From JACRCG01 sp964524835 (GTDB lineage Bacteria; Desulfobacterota; Desulfuromonadia; Geobacterales; Pseudopelobacteraceae): a DNA stretch of 64,000 bases. The DNA is taken from assembly GCA_964524835.1 (NCBI GenBank), contig CAZGEG010000019.1, forward strand, positions 1-64,000, given 5' to 3'. The translations under genes and the position numbers were made by a program. Positions 40,125-49,086 of the stretch are shown here, piece after piece; within the stretch, counting starts at the first letter, position 1; the number at the start of each line of letters is the position of its first letter. Below the pieces are notes generated by a model. That model was given only the letters and a program-made list of their open reading frames with translations. It was not told the origin of the DNA and made no database searches.

Positions 40125-40946
40125 ATGAAAAGCCGCACTGTCAATGTCAAGGGGCTTGCTGTAACTGTTACTCGCAAAGAGCAGGAAGACTATATCTCGC
40201 TTACGGATATTGCAAAATACCGCAATAGCTCAGAGCCGTTTGCGATTATCAACAACTGGATGAGAAGCAGGAGTACCATTGAACTGCTGGGCCTCTGGGA
40301 GGCACTCAGCAATCCGGATTTTAAACCTCTCGAATTCGAGAGGTTTAAAAATGAAGCCGGAAGCAACTATTTTGTCCTATCGCCGCAACGCTGGATTGAA
40401 GCGACCAATGCAATCGGTATTGTTTCCAGGTCAGGCCGTTATGGTGGAACATTCGCGCATACAGATATTGCCTTTGAGTTTGCATCGTGGATTTCCGTTG
40501 AATTCAAATTATATCTGATCAAAGAATTTCAGCGGCTGAAACAAGAAGAGTTTGATCTGAAAAAACTGGAGTGGAGTGTTTCCAGAACCATTGCCAAGGT
40601 CAACTACCTGATTCATACTGACGCCATCAAGGAAAACCTCATCCCACCGGACCTGCAGAAATCAAAACAGAAATTCATTTATGCCGATGAAGCCGATCTG
40701 CTGAACCTGGCTCTGTTCGGGCAAACAGCCCAGCTCTGGAAAGTTGCCCATCCCAAGCTGAAAGGGAATATGCGGGATTACGCCACATTGGAGCAATTGG
40801 TTGTACTTTCCAATCTTGAAAGTCTCAATGCCGAACTGATCAAAATGCAGATGCCGTCAGAGCAACGGCTACAATTGCTGAATCAGACTGCTATCGGGCA
40901 GATGAAGGTACTGGTATCAAATAACTCACTGAAGGCGTTGACATAA
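40125..40946 (+). CDS. KilA-N domain protein within the type III R-M operon
   Basis: A 273-residue protein with an N-terminal KilA-N-like DNA-binding region: YISLTDIAKYRNSSEPFAIINNWMRSRSTIELLGLWE, then WIEATNAIGIVSRSGRYGGTFAHTDIAFEFASWISVEFKLYLIKEFQRL. The C-terminal half is helical (YADEADLLNLALFGQTAQLW). Such proteins are common in phages and in defence islands. It starts 2 bases after mod and shares one base with res (TAATG), so all three are one operon. It may regulate Mod/Res or add a target-binding function; none is proven. Confidence 0.85.
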   Translation: MKSRTVNVKGLAVTVTRKEQEDYISLTDIAKYRNSSEPFAIINNWMRSRSTIELLGLWEALSNPDFKPLEFERFKNEAGSNYFVLSPQRWIEATNAIGIVSRSGRYGGTFAHTDIAFEFASWISVEFKLYLIKEFQRLKQEEFDLKKLEWSVSRTIAKVNYLIHTDAIKENLIPPDLQKSKQKFIYADEADLLNLALFGQTAQLWKVAHPKLKGNMRDYATLEQLVVLSNLESLNAELIKMQMPSEQRLQLLNQTAIGQMKVLVSNNSLKALT

Positions 40947-43588
40947 TGGAACTGAAAGAATACCAGCAGGGTGTCATGCGCAAGATCGACAACTATCTTG
41001 CGGTATTGTCCGAAAAGCGTTCCGATGCCGAGGAATTTGTTGCATTCCAGAAGAGTCGCGGTAAAGAGGCTGTGCTTGCCGACTTTTGCCGTGATACCTG
41101 GGATCATCTTAACAACGAGCGGGTACTTCCCTATCTGCGCGACAAGGAAGGCAATACGGTTGTTGCTCCCTACCTGAGCCGTCATGACGGACTGAATCGC
41201 TCCATCCCCAATATCTGCCTCAAAGTGCCGACAGGCGGTGGAAAAACCTTGCTGGCCGCATGTACGATTGAGCGAGTCCAGACCGACTATTTCAAACGGC
41301 AGACCGGCCTGGTTCTTTGGGTAGTACCCTCGGACGCCATTTACCGCCAAACATGGAAACAGCTTGCCAATCGTGAACATCACTATCGCCAGACACTTGA
41401 ACGCGCCTCTGGTGGACGGGTAAAGCTTTTGGAAAAGGGAGACGCCTTCACACGCCTGGATGTGAAAGGTCAACTTTGTGTCATGCTGCTGATGCTTCCC
41501 TCAGCGGCCCGCCAATCAAAAGACACCTTGCGGATGTTCCGCGATAGTGGCCGCTTTACCTCGTTTTTTCCACCCGAAGACGACAGCGAAAAAAACCGGG
41601 CGTTACTGAATGCCGTGCCCAACTTGAGGATCAACGATTTAGCCGACATGGGCTACATGGACGGCATCGTGCCCGGTTCGCTCTCCATCAAACAGAGCCT
41701 CGGCAATGTGTTGTGTCTGCAGCGTCCGGTGGTGATCATCGACGAGGGGCATAAGGCCTATTCCGACACTGCCCGTGAAACGCTGTGCGGCTTCAATCCC
41801 CGCTTTATGGTCGAGCTTTCCGCAACACCCAACACGGGCGGCAGACATCAATCAAACATGCTGGTGAACGTACCGGGCCGCGACCTCAAAGACGAGGAGA
41901 TGATCAAGCTGCCGATCAATGTGGAAAACGAGGACAAGGGGGGCTGGAAACATACCCTCACGCTGGCCCATCAAAAACTTGGGGATCTGGCAAAAGAAGC
42001 GGCCCAACTGCAAACGGAATCGGGCCGTTACATCAGGCCGATCATGCTGGTGCGGGTGGAACGAACCGGCAGGGAACAGCGCGATGCCGCCTTTGTCCAC
42101 GCCGAACACGCACGGGAATATCTCCAGGAAAAACTGGGGGTCAAGGAAGAAGAAATACGTCTCAAGACCTCCGAAAATGACGAACTGGGAGATGAAGACT
42201 TGTTGGCTGAAAACTGTCCAGTGCGATACATCATCACCAAGGATGCCTTGCGGGAAGGATGGGATTGCCCCTTTGCCTATGTGCTGACAATCCTCTCCAA
42301 AACCACTGCCAATACCGCATTGACCCAGATGATTGGCCGCGTGCTGCGGCAGCCCCATGCGCAACTGACTCATCGACAAGCCCTCGACGAGTGTTACGTC
42401 TTTACCTTCGATCAGGATGTTTCCGAAGCGGTAAATGGTGTGCGTAAAGGATTGCAGGATGAGGGGATGGGTGATCTTGCTTCCAGTGTCAGGGTTGCCG
42501 GTGTCGGCAAGCAGCGACTAACCAATAAGGTCGCTCTTAATCGCCGGGAGGCATTTGCCAAGCTGCCGACAATCTTCCTGCCAAAGGTTCTGGCTCGCGA
42601 TGAAAATGCCGTCAAAGGCCATCGGCTGCTCGACTACGACAGGGATATTCTGGGAGAGCTTGACTGGGAGGCGTTTCGTTACCTGCAAGCCGACAGCGTA
42701 GAGGTGGAGGAGCAGGAAAAGCTTAAACGGACCATAGCCCGTGTCGATCTCGACCAAAAGCAAGAAGATGAAGCAAAACTTTTTTTCCAGGAAATGGTTG
42801 ATCACATTCCGGATGAAGGGCTGGATATTCCTTTCCTGGTGCGCCAACTGCTTGATGTGGTGCCGAACCCCTGGCAGGGGATGCGGATTCTCGATGACAC
42901 GCTGGGTATTTTGCGTAGCCGTGGGGTGAGCGAAAAACGGCTGTATGTGAACCGGCTTGATCTGCTAAAGGCGATGAAACTGGATTTGAGAAAACAGGTC
43001 GATACCGCTGCTGAAACGCTCTTTCGTGAAAAGCTGGAAAGCGGGGCCATATCCCTGCGGCTGGTATCCTCGGGCGACGCCAAACTGAACTGGGAGCTGG
43101 CTAGAACCCTGGAGATCGATGTATCCGATGAAGACCGGCTTCTTCACCGCAAGGACGGCGGCGATATTGAAAAAAGCCTGTTTGAGAAGGTGTATCAGCG
43201 GGACTTCAACGAACTTGAAAAAGAGACCGCCTTGTATCTGGACACTTGCCAGTCCGTCTACTGGTGGCATCGCATAGCTGTCAATCAGCGGTCCTACAGC
43301 CTGCAAGGATGGCAGCGGAACAGAATCTATCCCGATATACTTGCGTGTGTCCACGGCACCGATGAAGGCAAGTTCAGATTTACCGTTCTGGAAACCAAGG
43401 GTGAGCACCTGAAGGGGAATGACGACACCGAATACAAACGCAAGATGTTTGAACTGCTGACGTCACATGTGGATACGGTCATCCGGGCGGGAGAACTGGA
43501 CCTGGGCGAATCTTCACAACAGATGAGCTTTACCATGCTGATGGAAAAATCCTGGCAGCAGGAGATAATTACTGCTGGAGTTGTGTAG
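40946..43588 (+). CDS. res: Type III restriction enzyme helicase-nuclease Res
   Basis: An 880-residue DEAD/DEAH translocase-nuclease. Walker A is VPTGGGKT (residues 94-101), motif II is IIDEGH (about 264), SATPNT follows, and MIGRVLRQP (about 464-472) is motif VI. The C-terminal PD-(D/E)XK nuclease is visible as PDILACVHGT...FTVLETKG (about 796-820). With Mod it cleaves DNA with unmethylated head-to-head sites. It shares one base with the KilA-N stop. Length is in the Res range, and no frameshift is seen, so the system is probably active. Confidence 0.92.
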   Translation: MELKEYQQGVMRKIDNYLAVLSEKRSDAEEFVAFQKSRGKEAVLADFCRDTWDHLNNERVLPYLRDKEGNTVVAPYLSRHDGLNRSIPNICLKVPTGGGKTLLAACTIERVQTDYFKRQTGLVLWVVPSDAIYRQTWKQLANREHHYRQTLERASGGRVKLLEKGDAFTRLDVKGQLCVMLLMLPSAARQSKDTLRMFRDSGRFTSFFPPEDDSEKNRALLNAVPNLRINDLADMGYMDGIVPGSLSIKQSLGNVLCLQRPVVIIDEGHKAYSDTARETLCGFNPRFMVELSATPNTGGRHQSNMLVNVPGRDLKDEEMIKLPINVENEDKGGWKHTLTLAHQKLGDLAKEAAQLQTESGRYIRPIMLVRVERTGREQRDAAFVHAEHAREYLQEKLGVKEEEIRLKTSENDELGDEDLLAENCPVRYIITKDALREGWDCPFAYVLTILSKTTANTALTQMIGRVLRQPHAQLTHRQALDECYVFTFDQDVSEAVNGVRKGLQDEGMGDLASSVRVAGVGKQRLTNKVALNRREAFAKLPTIFLPKVLARDENAVKGHRLLDYDRDILGELDWEAFRYLQADSVEVEEQEKLKRTIARVDLDQKQEDEAKLFFQEMVDHIPDEGLDIPFLVRQLLDVVPNPWQGMRILDDTLGILRSRGVSEKRLYVNRLDLLKAMKLDLRKQVDTAAETLFREKLESGAISLRLVSSGDAKLNWELARTLEIDVSDEDRLLHRKDGGDIEKSLFEKVYQRDFNELEKETALYLDTCQSVYWWHRIAVNQRSYSLQGWQRNRIYPDILACVHGTDEGKFRFTVLETKGEHLKGNDDTEYKRKMFELLTSHVDTVIRAGELDLGESSQQMSFTMLMEKSWQQEIITAGVV

Positions 43589-43847
43589 CTATATGGACGG
43601 TTCCGCATTCCGGCGCAATCCTTGAAGTTGTTACCGCGAGAAAAACAAAGTGCAAAAACTGTTAACAATGTGCAGGAAATATACGAAAACTATCATTATC
43701 GTGAATGCAGACTCGATTTGGTCCGGAAACGAAACATGAATCCTCGACCACTACGCCTCCAACGGCAAAAGAACGTCTGGAAAGAGACCGCCTGATCCCC
43801 GCATGCTCGGCTCATTGTTAACTGCATTGCGCCTCCCTGACGTAAAA
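43589..43847. other. Gene-free stretch after res
   Basis: Together with the promoter region this is a 316-base gap without a supported gene. One frame reads TRFGPETKHESSTTTPPTAK and onward to DRLIPA (about 43708-43802), which could be the tail of a lost gene, but it has no start and no family that I recognise. No terminator-type hairpin is obvious. Confidence 0.3.
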
Positions 43848-43876
43848 TTGATATGTCCGCCAGTAGTCATTACATA
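43848..43876 (+). promoter_or_regulatory. Sigma-70 type promoter of the efflux operon
   Basis: TTGATA (43848-43853) and TACATA (43871-43876) with a 17-base spacer lie 28 bases before the adaptor start codon, with an AAGGAG ribosome site in between. Confidence 0.55.
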
Positions 43877-43904
43877 CGGCGTTTACACGAACAAGGAGCA
43901 TGAA

Positions 43905-45059
43905 ATGAAACAGATAACGATAATTATTCTTTTGGCGACGGTGCTGACCGGCATCAGCGCCTGTGGAAAGAGTGATGCAAAAAAAAGCGGAGATCAGGTT
44001 TCCAAACCGCCGGTGGCCGTAGAGGTGCGGACAGTGTCATTATCGCCCCTGTCGGACGGCATCGAGGTGACCGGCAGCCTGGAGCCGAAGTTTTCAGTCG
44101 ATGTGAAAACCCAGATACCGGGACTGGTCAGGCAGGTAATGGTGTCGGAATGGGTCCACGTCAGGAAGGGGCAGCCGCTGGTGCGCATCGATGTTGCCGA
44201 AACCGAGGCTTTAGTCAAGCGTACCGAGGCCGGGATCGCTTCTGCCCGGGCGACTCTTGTTCTGGCCCAGGCGGCAGCCAACCGTTCCGAGCGTGAGCTG
44301 GCCCGCCTCCTCAAGCTGAAGGAATCGGGCCTTGCCACTCAGCAGGCCCTGGATGACGCCCGCAGTGAAACCGAAGCCGCCAGGGCCAGGGTCGGAGTGG
44401 CTGCGGCACAGATCAATGTTTCCGAAGAGGAGCGTCGCCAGGCTATGGCCCTGCAGGCAAAAGGACTGGTTGTCGCGCCGATCGACGGCACCGTCGCCCT
44501 GCGCGATGTCAATGTCGGCGATCTGGCCAGCGACGCGGCCGCCGCCAAGCCGATTTTCCGGATCGTTGACAATCGTCTGCTCAATTTGACCGTGACTGTT
44601 TCGTCGGTCGATTCCGCCCGGATCAAGGTCGGGCAGCCGCTGGAATTCACCGTGGATTCACAGCCGGGACGCTCCTTTACCGGCAAAGTCATGTATATCA
44701 ACCCCGAGCTTTCCCAGGCAGATCGTTCGCTGAAAATCATTGCCGAAGTGCGCAACATCCCTGAAAGCCTCAAAGGGGGGCTTTTCGCCAAGGGGCGCAT
44801 TGTAACCGGGGCCCGCTCCCAGGTGCTGCAGGTGCCGCGCAGCGCGGTCGGAGCTTTTGACCTGCAGGCAAAAAAGGGGAGTCTGTTTGTTGTGGAAAAC
44901 GGAGTCGCCCGCGCGCGGGAGGTTCTGAGCGGTGCGGTAAACGGTGATATGATCGAGATCTCTTCCGGACTCAAACCGGGCGAGCAGTACGTCGTCCGGG
45001 GAGGGTTCAACCTGAAAGATGGCGACAAGGTTGCTGTCGCAGCGGCACAGCGGCCGTAA
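43905..45059 (+). CDS. RND efflux periplasmic adaptor, lipoprotein
   Basis: A 384-residue membrane-fusion protein. MKQITIIILLATVLTGISAC is a lipoprotein signal with the lipobox Cys at residue 20. A barrel-sandwich/lipoyl half (FSVDVKTQIPGLVRQVMVSEWVHVRKGQPLVRID), an alpha hairpin (about 90-170), the second lipoyl half (LVVAPIDGTVALRDVNVGDLAS) and a beta barrel follow. It links the inner-membrane permease to TolC. The frame extends to 43803, but AAGGAG points to 43905. It opens the efflux operon with a promoter directly upstream. Confidence 0.9.
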   Translation: MKQITIIILLATVLTGISACGKSDAKKSGDQVSKPPVAVEVRTVSLSPLSDGIEVTGSLEPKFSVDVKTQIPGLVRQVMVSEWVHVRKGQPLVRIDVAETEALVKRTEAGIASARATLVLAQAAANRSERELARLLKLKESGLATQQALDDARSETEAARARVGVAAAQINVSEEERRQAMALQAKGLVVAPIDGTVALRDVNVGDLASDAAAAKPIFRIVDNRLLNLTVTVSSVDSARIKVGQPLEFTVDSQPGRSFTGKVMYINPELSQADRSLKIIAEVRNIPESLKGGLFAKGRIVTGARSQVLQVPRSAVGAFDLQAKKGSLFVVENGVARAREVLSGAVNGDMIEISSGLKPGEQYVVRGGFNLKDGDKVAVAAAQRP

Positions 45060-45084
45060 AACATAAACCAAAGGGGGATGCACC

Positions 45085-45915
45085 ATGAAAAAACTGACTA
45101 TTGTACTGATGGCTCTGACAGTTCTGGCCCTGTCTGCTCTGGCCGCTTCGGCGGCAGGCTCGACCGAAATCACCTGGTACGGCCATTCCGCCTTCAAGGT
45201 GACGACACCGGGCGGCAAAGTGCTGCTGATTGACCCCTGGCTTTCAAATCCGGCCAATCCCCGGGGAAAAGAGCTGCTGGCCTCTCTTGACAAGGCGGAC
45301 CAGATCCTGCTGACCCATGCCCACGGTGACCATATCGGCAACACCGTTGAGATTGCAAAAAAGACCGGAGCCAGGCTGGTTGCCAGCAACGACCTGATGA
45401 AAGCCATGGTCAAATATGCGGATTTCCCGGCCAAGCAGGCCGACTTCGCCGGCGCCGGCAACTTCGGCGGCACGGTGACGCTGCTGGGTGGTGAAGTGCA
45501 GGTTACCTTTGTTCATGCCCTGCACAGCTCCGCCCTGGAGTACGATGACAAGAGCGGTCTGCCGAAGAGCCTCGCCTATGCGGGAAATCCGGGAGGCTTT
45601 ATCATTGCCGTCACCGGCGGCCCGACCATCTATCATACCGGCGACACCGACCTGTTCGGGGACATGAAGCTGATCGGCGACCTCTCAAAGGTGGATGTTA
45701 TGCTGGCCTGCATCGGCGACAAGTTCACGATGGGACCCGACCGGGCGGCTCTCGCGGTTGAAATGGTCAACCCGAAAGTCGTCATTCCGATGCATTTCGG
45801 CACGTTCGCCGCCCTGACCGGCACCCCTGAAGCATTCGAGCAGGCTTTGAAGAAGCGCAACCTCAAAACGGTATTCAAGCGGTTGCAGGTAAATGAAGCT
45901 TTCAGCTGGAAATAG
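45085..45915 (+). CDS. Exported metallo-beta-lactamase-fold hydrolase (UPF0173-like)
   Basis: A 276-residue metal-dependent hydrolase with a cleavable signal peptide (LTIVLMALTVLALSALAASAAG). The core starts TEITWYGHSAFKV, and the metal motif LTHAHGDHIG contributes His78, His80, Asp82 and His83. Later ligands lie in YHTGDTDLFGDM and VIPMHFGTF. It resembles UPF0173 proteins, which are normally cytoplasmic, so export is notable. It is placed between the adaptor and the RND permease, 25 bases after the first; its substrate could be related to what the pump exports. Confidence 0.85.
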   Translation: MKKLTIVLMALTVLALSALAASAAGSTEITWYGHSAFKVTTPGGKVLLIDPWLSNPANPRGKELLASLDKADQILLTHAHGDHIGNTVEIAKKTGARLVASNDLMKAMVKYADFPAKQADFAGAGNFGGTVTLLGGEVQVTFVHALHSSALEYDDKSGLPKSLAYAGNPGGFIIAVTGGPTIYHTGDTDLFGDMKLIGDLSKVDVMLACIGDKFTMGPDRAALAVEMVNPKVVIPMHFGTFAALTGTPEAFEQALKKRNLKTVFKRLQVNEAFSWK

Positions 45916-45927
45916 CGGCCATGACGA

Positions 45928-45947
45928 AGGGGGAGCTCCAGCCCCCT
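45928..45947. terminator. Short GC-rich hairpin between hydrolase and permease genes
   Basis: AGGGGG (45928-45933) pairs with CCCCCT (45942-45947). No T-run follows, so partial termination or transcript processing inside the operon is more likely than a full stop. Confidence 0.35.
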
Positions 45948-45987
45948 CAATCTGCCTGAAAATGCGAGATAACCTCAAGGAAGCAGC

Positions 45988-48900
45988 ATGATACTCTCCA
46001 ACACCTCCATCAAGCGCCCGATCTTTGCCACGGTCATGATCCTGGCCCTGGTCGTGCTCGGTATCTTCTCCTACCGTCGCCTCTCGGTCGAGATGTTCCC
46101 CAATGTCGAGTTCCCGGTCGTCTCGGTCGTCACCACTTTTGCCGGCGCTTCGCCGGAAACGGTCGAGCGCGAGGTTTCGAGGCGCATCGAGGAGGCGGTC
46201 AACCAGATCGCCGGGGTAAAGCATGTGTTCTCCACCTCACGGGAGGGTGTCTCGACGGTTGTCGTCGAATTCCGTCTGGAGGAGAAAGTCAACGATGCGG
46301 CCCAGGAGGTGCGGGCCAAGATCTCTTCCATACGCGGCACCCTGCCCGAGTCCATCGACGAGCCGATCATCCAGAAGCTGGACTTCAATGCCGCACCGAT
46401 TGCCGCCCTGGCGGTAGAATCCACGACGTTGACGCCGCGCGAACTGACGATACTGGTGGAGAAGAAGATCAAGAAACGCTTCGAAAGCGTTGCCGGAGTC
46501 GGCAAGGTTGATATGGTCGGCGGGCAGAAGCGCGAAGTTACCATCGACCTCGATCCGGCCCGTCTGGATGCACTCAGGCTCGGGGTGAACGACATCGTTG
46601 CCGGCATCCGTTCCGAGAACACCAACACCCCGCTGGGGCGCATAACCCGTGGTTCGGCGGAATATCCGCTGCGGATAGAGGGGAAACCGGACCGGGCCGA
46701 CCAGTATCGCCTGATGACCGTGGCCCAGAGGAACGGCCGCCCGATCACTCTCGGAGAGGTGGCGCTGATTTCCGACGGTATCGAGGAAAAGCGCAAGCTG
46801 GCGCTGGTGAACGGCAAGCCCGCCATCGGCCTGGATATCTACAAGCAGTCGGGCGGCAACCAGGTCGAGCTGGTTGATACGGTCAAGAAGGTTATGGCCA
46901 AGGTGCAGAAGGAACTCCCCCCCGGAGTGACACTCTCCCTGGTGCGCGATGGTTCGATCATGACCCGCGAGTCGCTGGCCGACGTCAAGGAAACCCTGAT
47001 CATCGGCGGCATCCTGACGGTGCTGATCGTATTCTGCTTCATCAACTCCTGGCGCTCGACGGTCATTACCGGCGTGACGCTCCCGATATCAGTGGTCTCC
47101 TCGTTCATCGTCATGAACGCGCTCGGCATGACGCTCAACGTCATGACCCTGATGGCTCTTTCCCTCGCCATCGGCATGCTCATTGACGATGCCATCGTGG
47201 TGCGGGAGAACATCGTCCGCCATCTGGAGATGGGGAAGGACCATATGGAGGCGGCCCGTTTCGGCACGTCGGAGATCGGGCTGGCGGTCTTCGCCACTTC
47301 CATGTCGATCATCGCGGTGTTCATACCGGTTGCTTTCATGAAGGGGATCGTCGGACGTTTTTTTTACCAGTTCGGCATCAGTGTCGCCTTTGCCGTGCTG
47401 GTGTCGCTGTTTGTCTCCTTCACCCTCGATCCGATGCTATCCTCCCGCTGGCATGACCCCTCGATCCACCTGCAGGGAAAGCGCACCGGGATAGCCCGCT
47501 ATCTGGAAATATTCAACGCCTGGTTTGACCTTACCGCCGACAAGTACCGGGGCGCCATCTCCTGGGCCCTGTCTCACCGCAAAAGCGTCATGGCCCTCGC
47601 CTTCGCCTCCTTTGTCGCCGGGATCGCGATATTCAGCACTCTGGAGTCGTCATTCATGGCGCCTGAGGACAAGGGGGAGTTCCAGATTTCCTTCAAGACG
47701 GCGCCGGACGCCTCGATCGCGGAGACCACGGACCGCATGAACGCCGTCCTGGCCGTCGTGAAAACTGTGCCGGAGGTGGGCCATTCCTATGCCACAATCG
47801 GGGCCGGCGACAACGGTACGGTGCGTGACGGCCTACTGTACGTCAAGCTTAAGGAGAGGAAGGATCGCTCCCGGAATCAGTTCCTCCTCCAGCGGGAAGT
47901 ACGGGAGCGTCTGCAGAAGGTGGCTGGAATCACCTTCTCCATCGAGGAGGTCGGGCAGATCGGGGGGGCGCAGAAACCGCTCAACGTCAACCTCAAGGGG
48001 GACGATCTGACCGTTCTCAAGACCCTCGGAGCGCGCCTGAAAGAGGAACTTTACAAGGTGCCGGGCATCGTCGACCTTTCGATGACGCTGGAGAACGATA
48101 TCCCCGAATATCGCCTGCGGGTCGATCGGGACAAGGCGCTGTCGGCCGGTGTCACTACGAGCGATATCGTCGGGTCGATCGGACGATTGGTCGGAGGCGA
48201 GGCGATTTCAACCTTTGAAGACGAGGATGGCGACGCGGTGAATCTGCGCGTGCGCCTTCCGGCACACCTGCGGCAGAATGCGGCGCAGGTTCTCGATCTG
48301 AATGTCTCGGTGCCGGACGGAGGGGGCGGGGTCAAGCTGGTGCCGCTCTCCAGCCTGACCAGCACGATCGTGGCCGCCTCGCCGACGGAGATAAACCGGC
48401 GCGATCTTGCCCGCCAGGTAACAGTCAGCGCCAATCTCGACCGGTTGCCGGTCGGTACGGCGGCCAAGCACGTCGAGGCCGCCTCCAAACGGATCAACAT
48501 GCCCCCCGGTTATTCGGTCAACCTGTCGGGCGAGGCCGAAGACATGGCCGAATCGTTCGGCTACATGGGGGAATCGCTGCTGCTGGCGGTACTCTTCGTC
48601 TACCTTATTCTGGCCGCCCAGTTCGAATCGTTTTTTGAACCGCTCGCCATCATGCTCTCCCTGCCGCTCTCCATCGTCGGCATGGCCGGTATGCTTAAAA
48701 TTACCGGCGACACGATCAACATCATGTCGCTGATCGGCCTGATCATGCTGATGGGCCTGGTGACCAAGAATGCGATCCTGCTGGTGGACTATGCCAAGGT
48801 GCTCCAGCGGCGCGACGGCATGAACAGGCGCGATGCCGTGATTCTGGCCGGCCGCACCCGTCTCCGGCCGATCATCATGACGACCCTGGCGATGATCTTC

Positions 48901-49086
48901 GGCATGATGCCGCTCTTTTTTGCTCTCGGCGCCGGAGCCGAGATGCGAGCCCCGATGGCCCGCGCCGTAGTCGGCGGCCTCCTGACCTCCACCCTGCTGA
49001 CGCTGCTGGTGGTGCCGGTCATGTACACGCTGATGGATGATCTGGGGAGCTGGCTGAAACGGAAATGGAAGGGGCATAATGCCTGA
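45988..49086 (+). CDS. RND efflux permease, HAE1-like
   Basis: A 1032-residue inner-membrane proton-driven efflux pump. The N-terminus is LSNTSIKRPIFATVMILALVVLG. Two repeats of one plus five membrane helices surround large periplasmic loops. LMALSLAIGMLIDDAIVVRENI holds the Asp pair of the proton relay in helix 4, and GLVTKNAILLVDYA is the matching block of the second half. It works with the upstream adaptor and the TolC-like gene at 51691. The pabBC ATG lies within its last codons (8-base overlap). Substrate class cannot be deduced; the helix-4 pattern suggests drugs rather than metal ions. Confidence 0.92.
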   Translation: MILSNTSIKRPIFATVMILALVVLGIFSYRRLSVEMFPNVEFPVVSVVTTFAGASPETVEREVSRRIEEAVNQIAGVKHVFSTSREGVSTVVVEFRLEEKVNDAAQEVRAKISSIRGTLPESIDEPIIQKLDFNAAPIAALAVESTTLTPRELTILVEKKIKKRFESVAGVGKVDMVGGQKREVTIDLDPARLDALRLGVNDIVAGIRSENTNTPLGRITRGSAEYPLRIEGKPDRADQYRLMTVAQRNGRPITLGEVALISDGIEEKRKLALVNGKPAIGLDIYKQSGGNQVELVDTVKKVMAKVQKELPPGVTLSLVRDGSIMTRESLADVKETLIIGGILTVLIVFCFINSWRSTVITGVTLPISVVSSFIVMNALGMTLNVMTLMALSLAIGMLIDDAIVVRENIVRHLEMGKDHMEAARFGTSEIGLAVFATSMSIIAVFIPVAFMKGIVGRFFYQFGISVAFAVLVSLFVSFTLDPMLSSRWHDPSIHLQGKRTGIARYLEIFNAWFDLTADKYRGAISWALSHRKSVMALAFASFVAGIAIFSTLESSFMAPEDKGEFQISFKTAPDASIAETTDRMNAVLAVVKTVPEVGHSYATIGAGDNGTVRDGLLYVKLKERKDRSRNQFLLQREVRERLQKVAGITFSIEEVGQIGGAQKPLNVNLKGDDLTVLKTLGARLKEELYKVPGIVDLSMTLENDIPEYRLRVDRDKALSAGVTTSDIVGSIGRLVGGEAISTFEDEDGDAVNLRVRLPAHLRQNAAQVLDLNVSVPDGGGGVKLVPLSSLTSTIVAASPTEINRRDLARQVTVSANLDRLPVGTAAKHVEAASKRINMPPGYSVNLSGEAEDMAESFGYMGESLLLAVLFVYLILAAQFESFFEPLAIMLSLPLSIVGMAGMLKITGDTINIMSLIGLIMLMGLVTKNAILLVDYAKVLQRRDGMNRRDAVILAGRTRLRPIIMTTLAMIFGMMPLFFALGAGAEMRAPMARAVVGGLLTSTLLTLLVVPVMYTLMDDLGSWLKRKWKGHNA

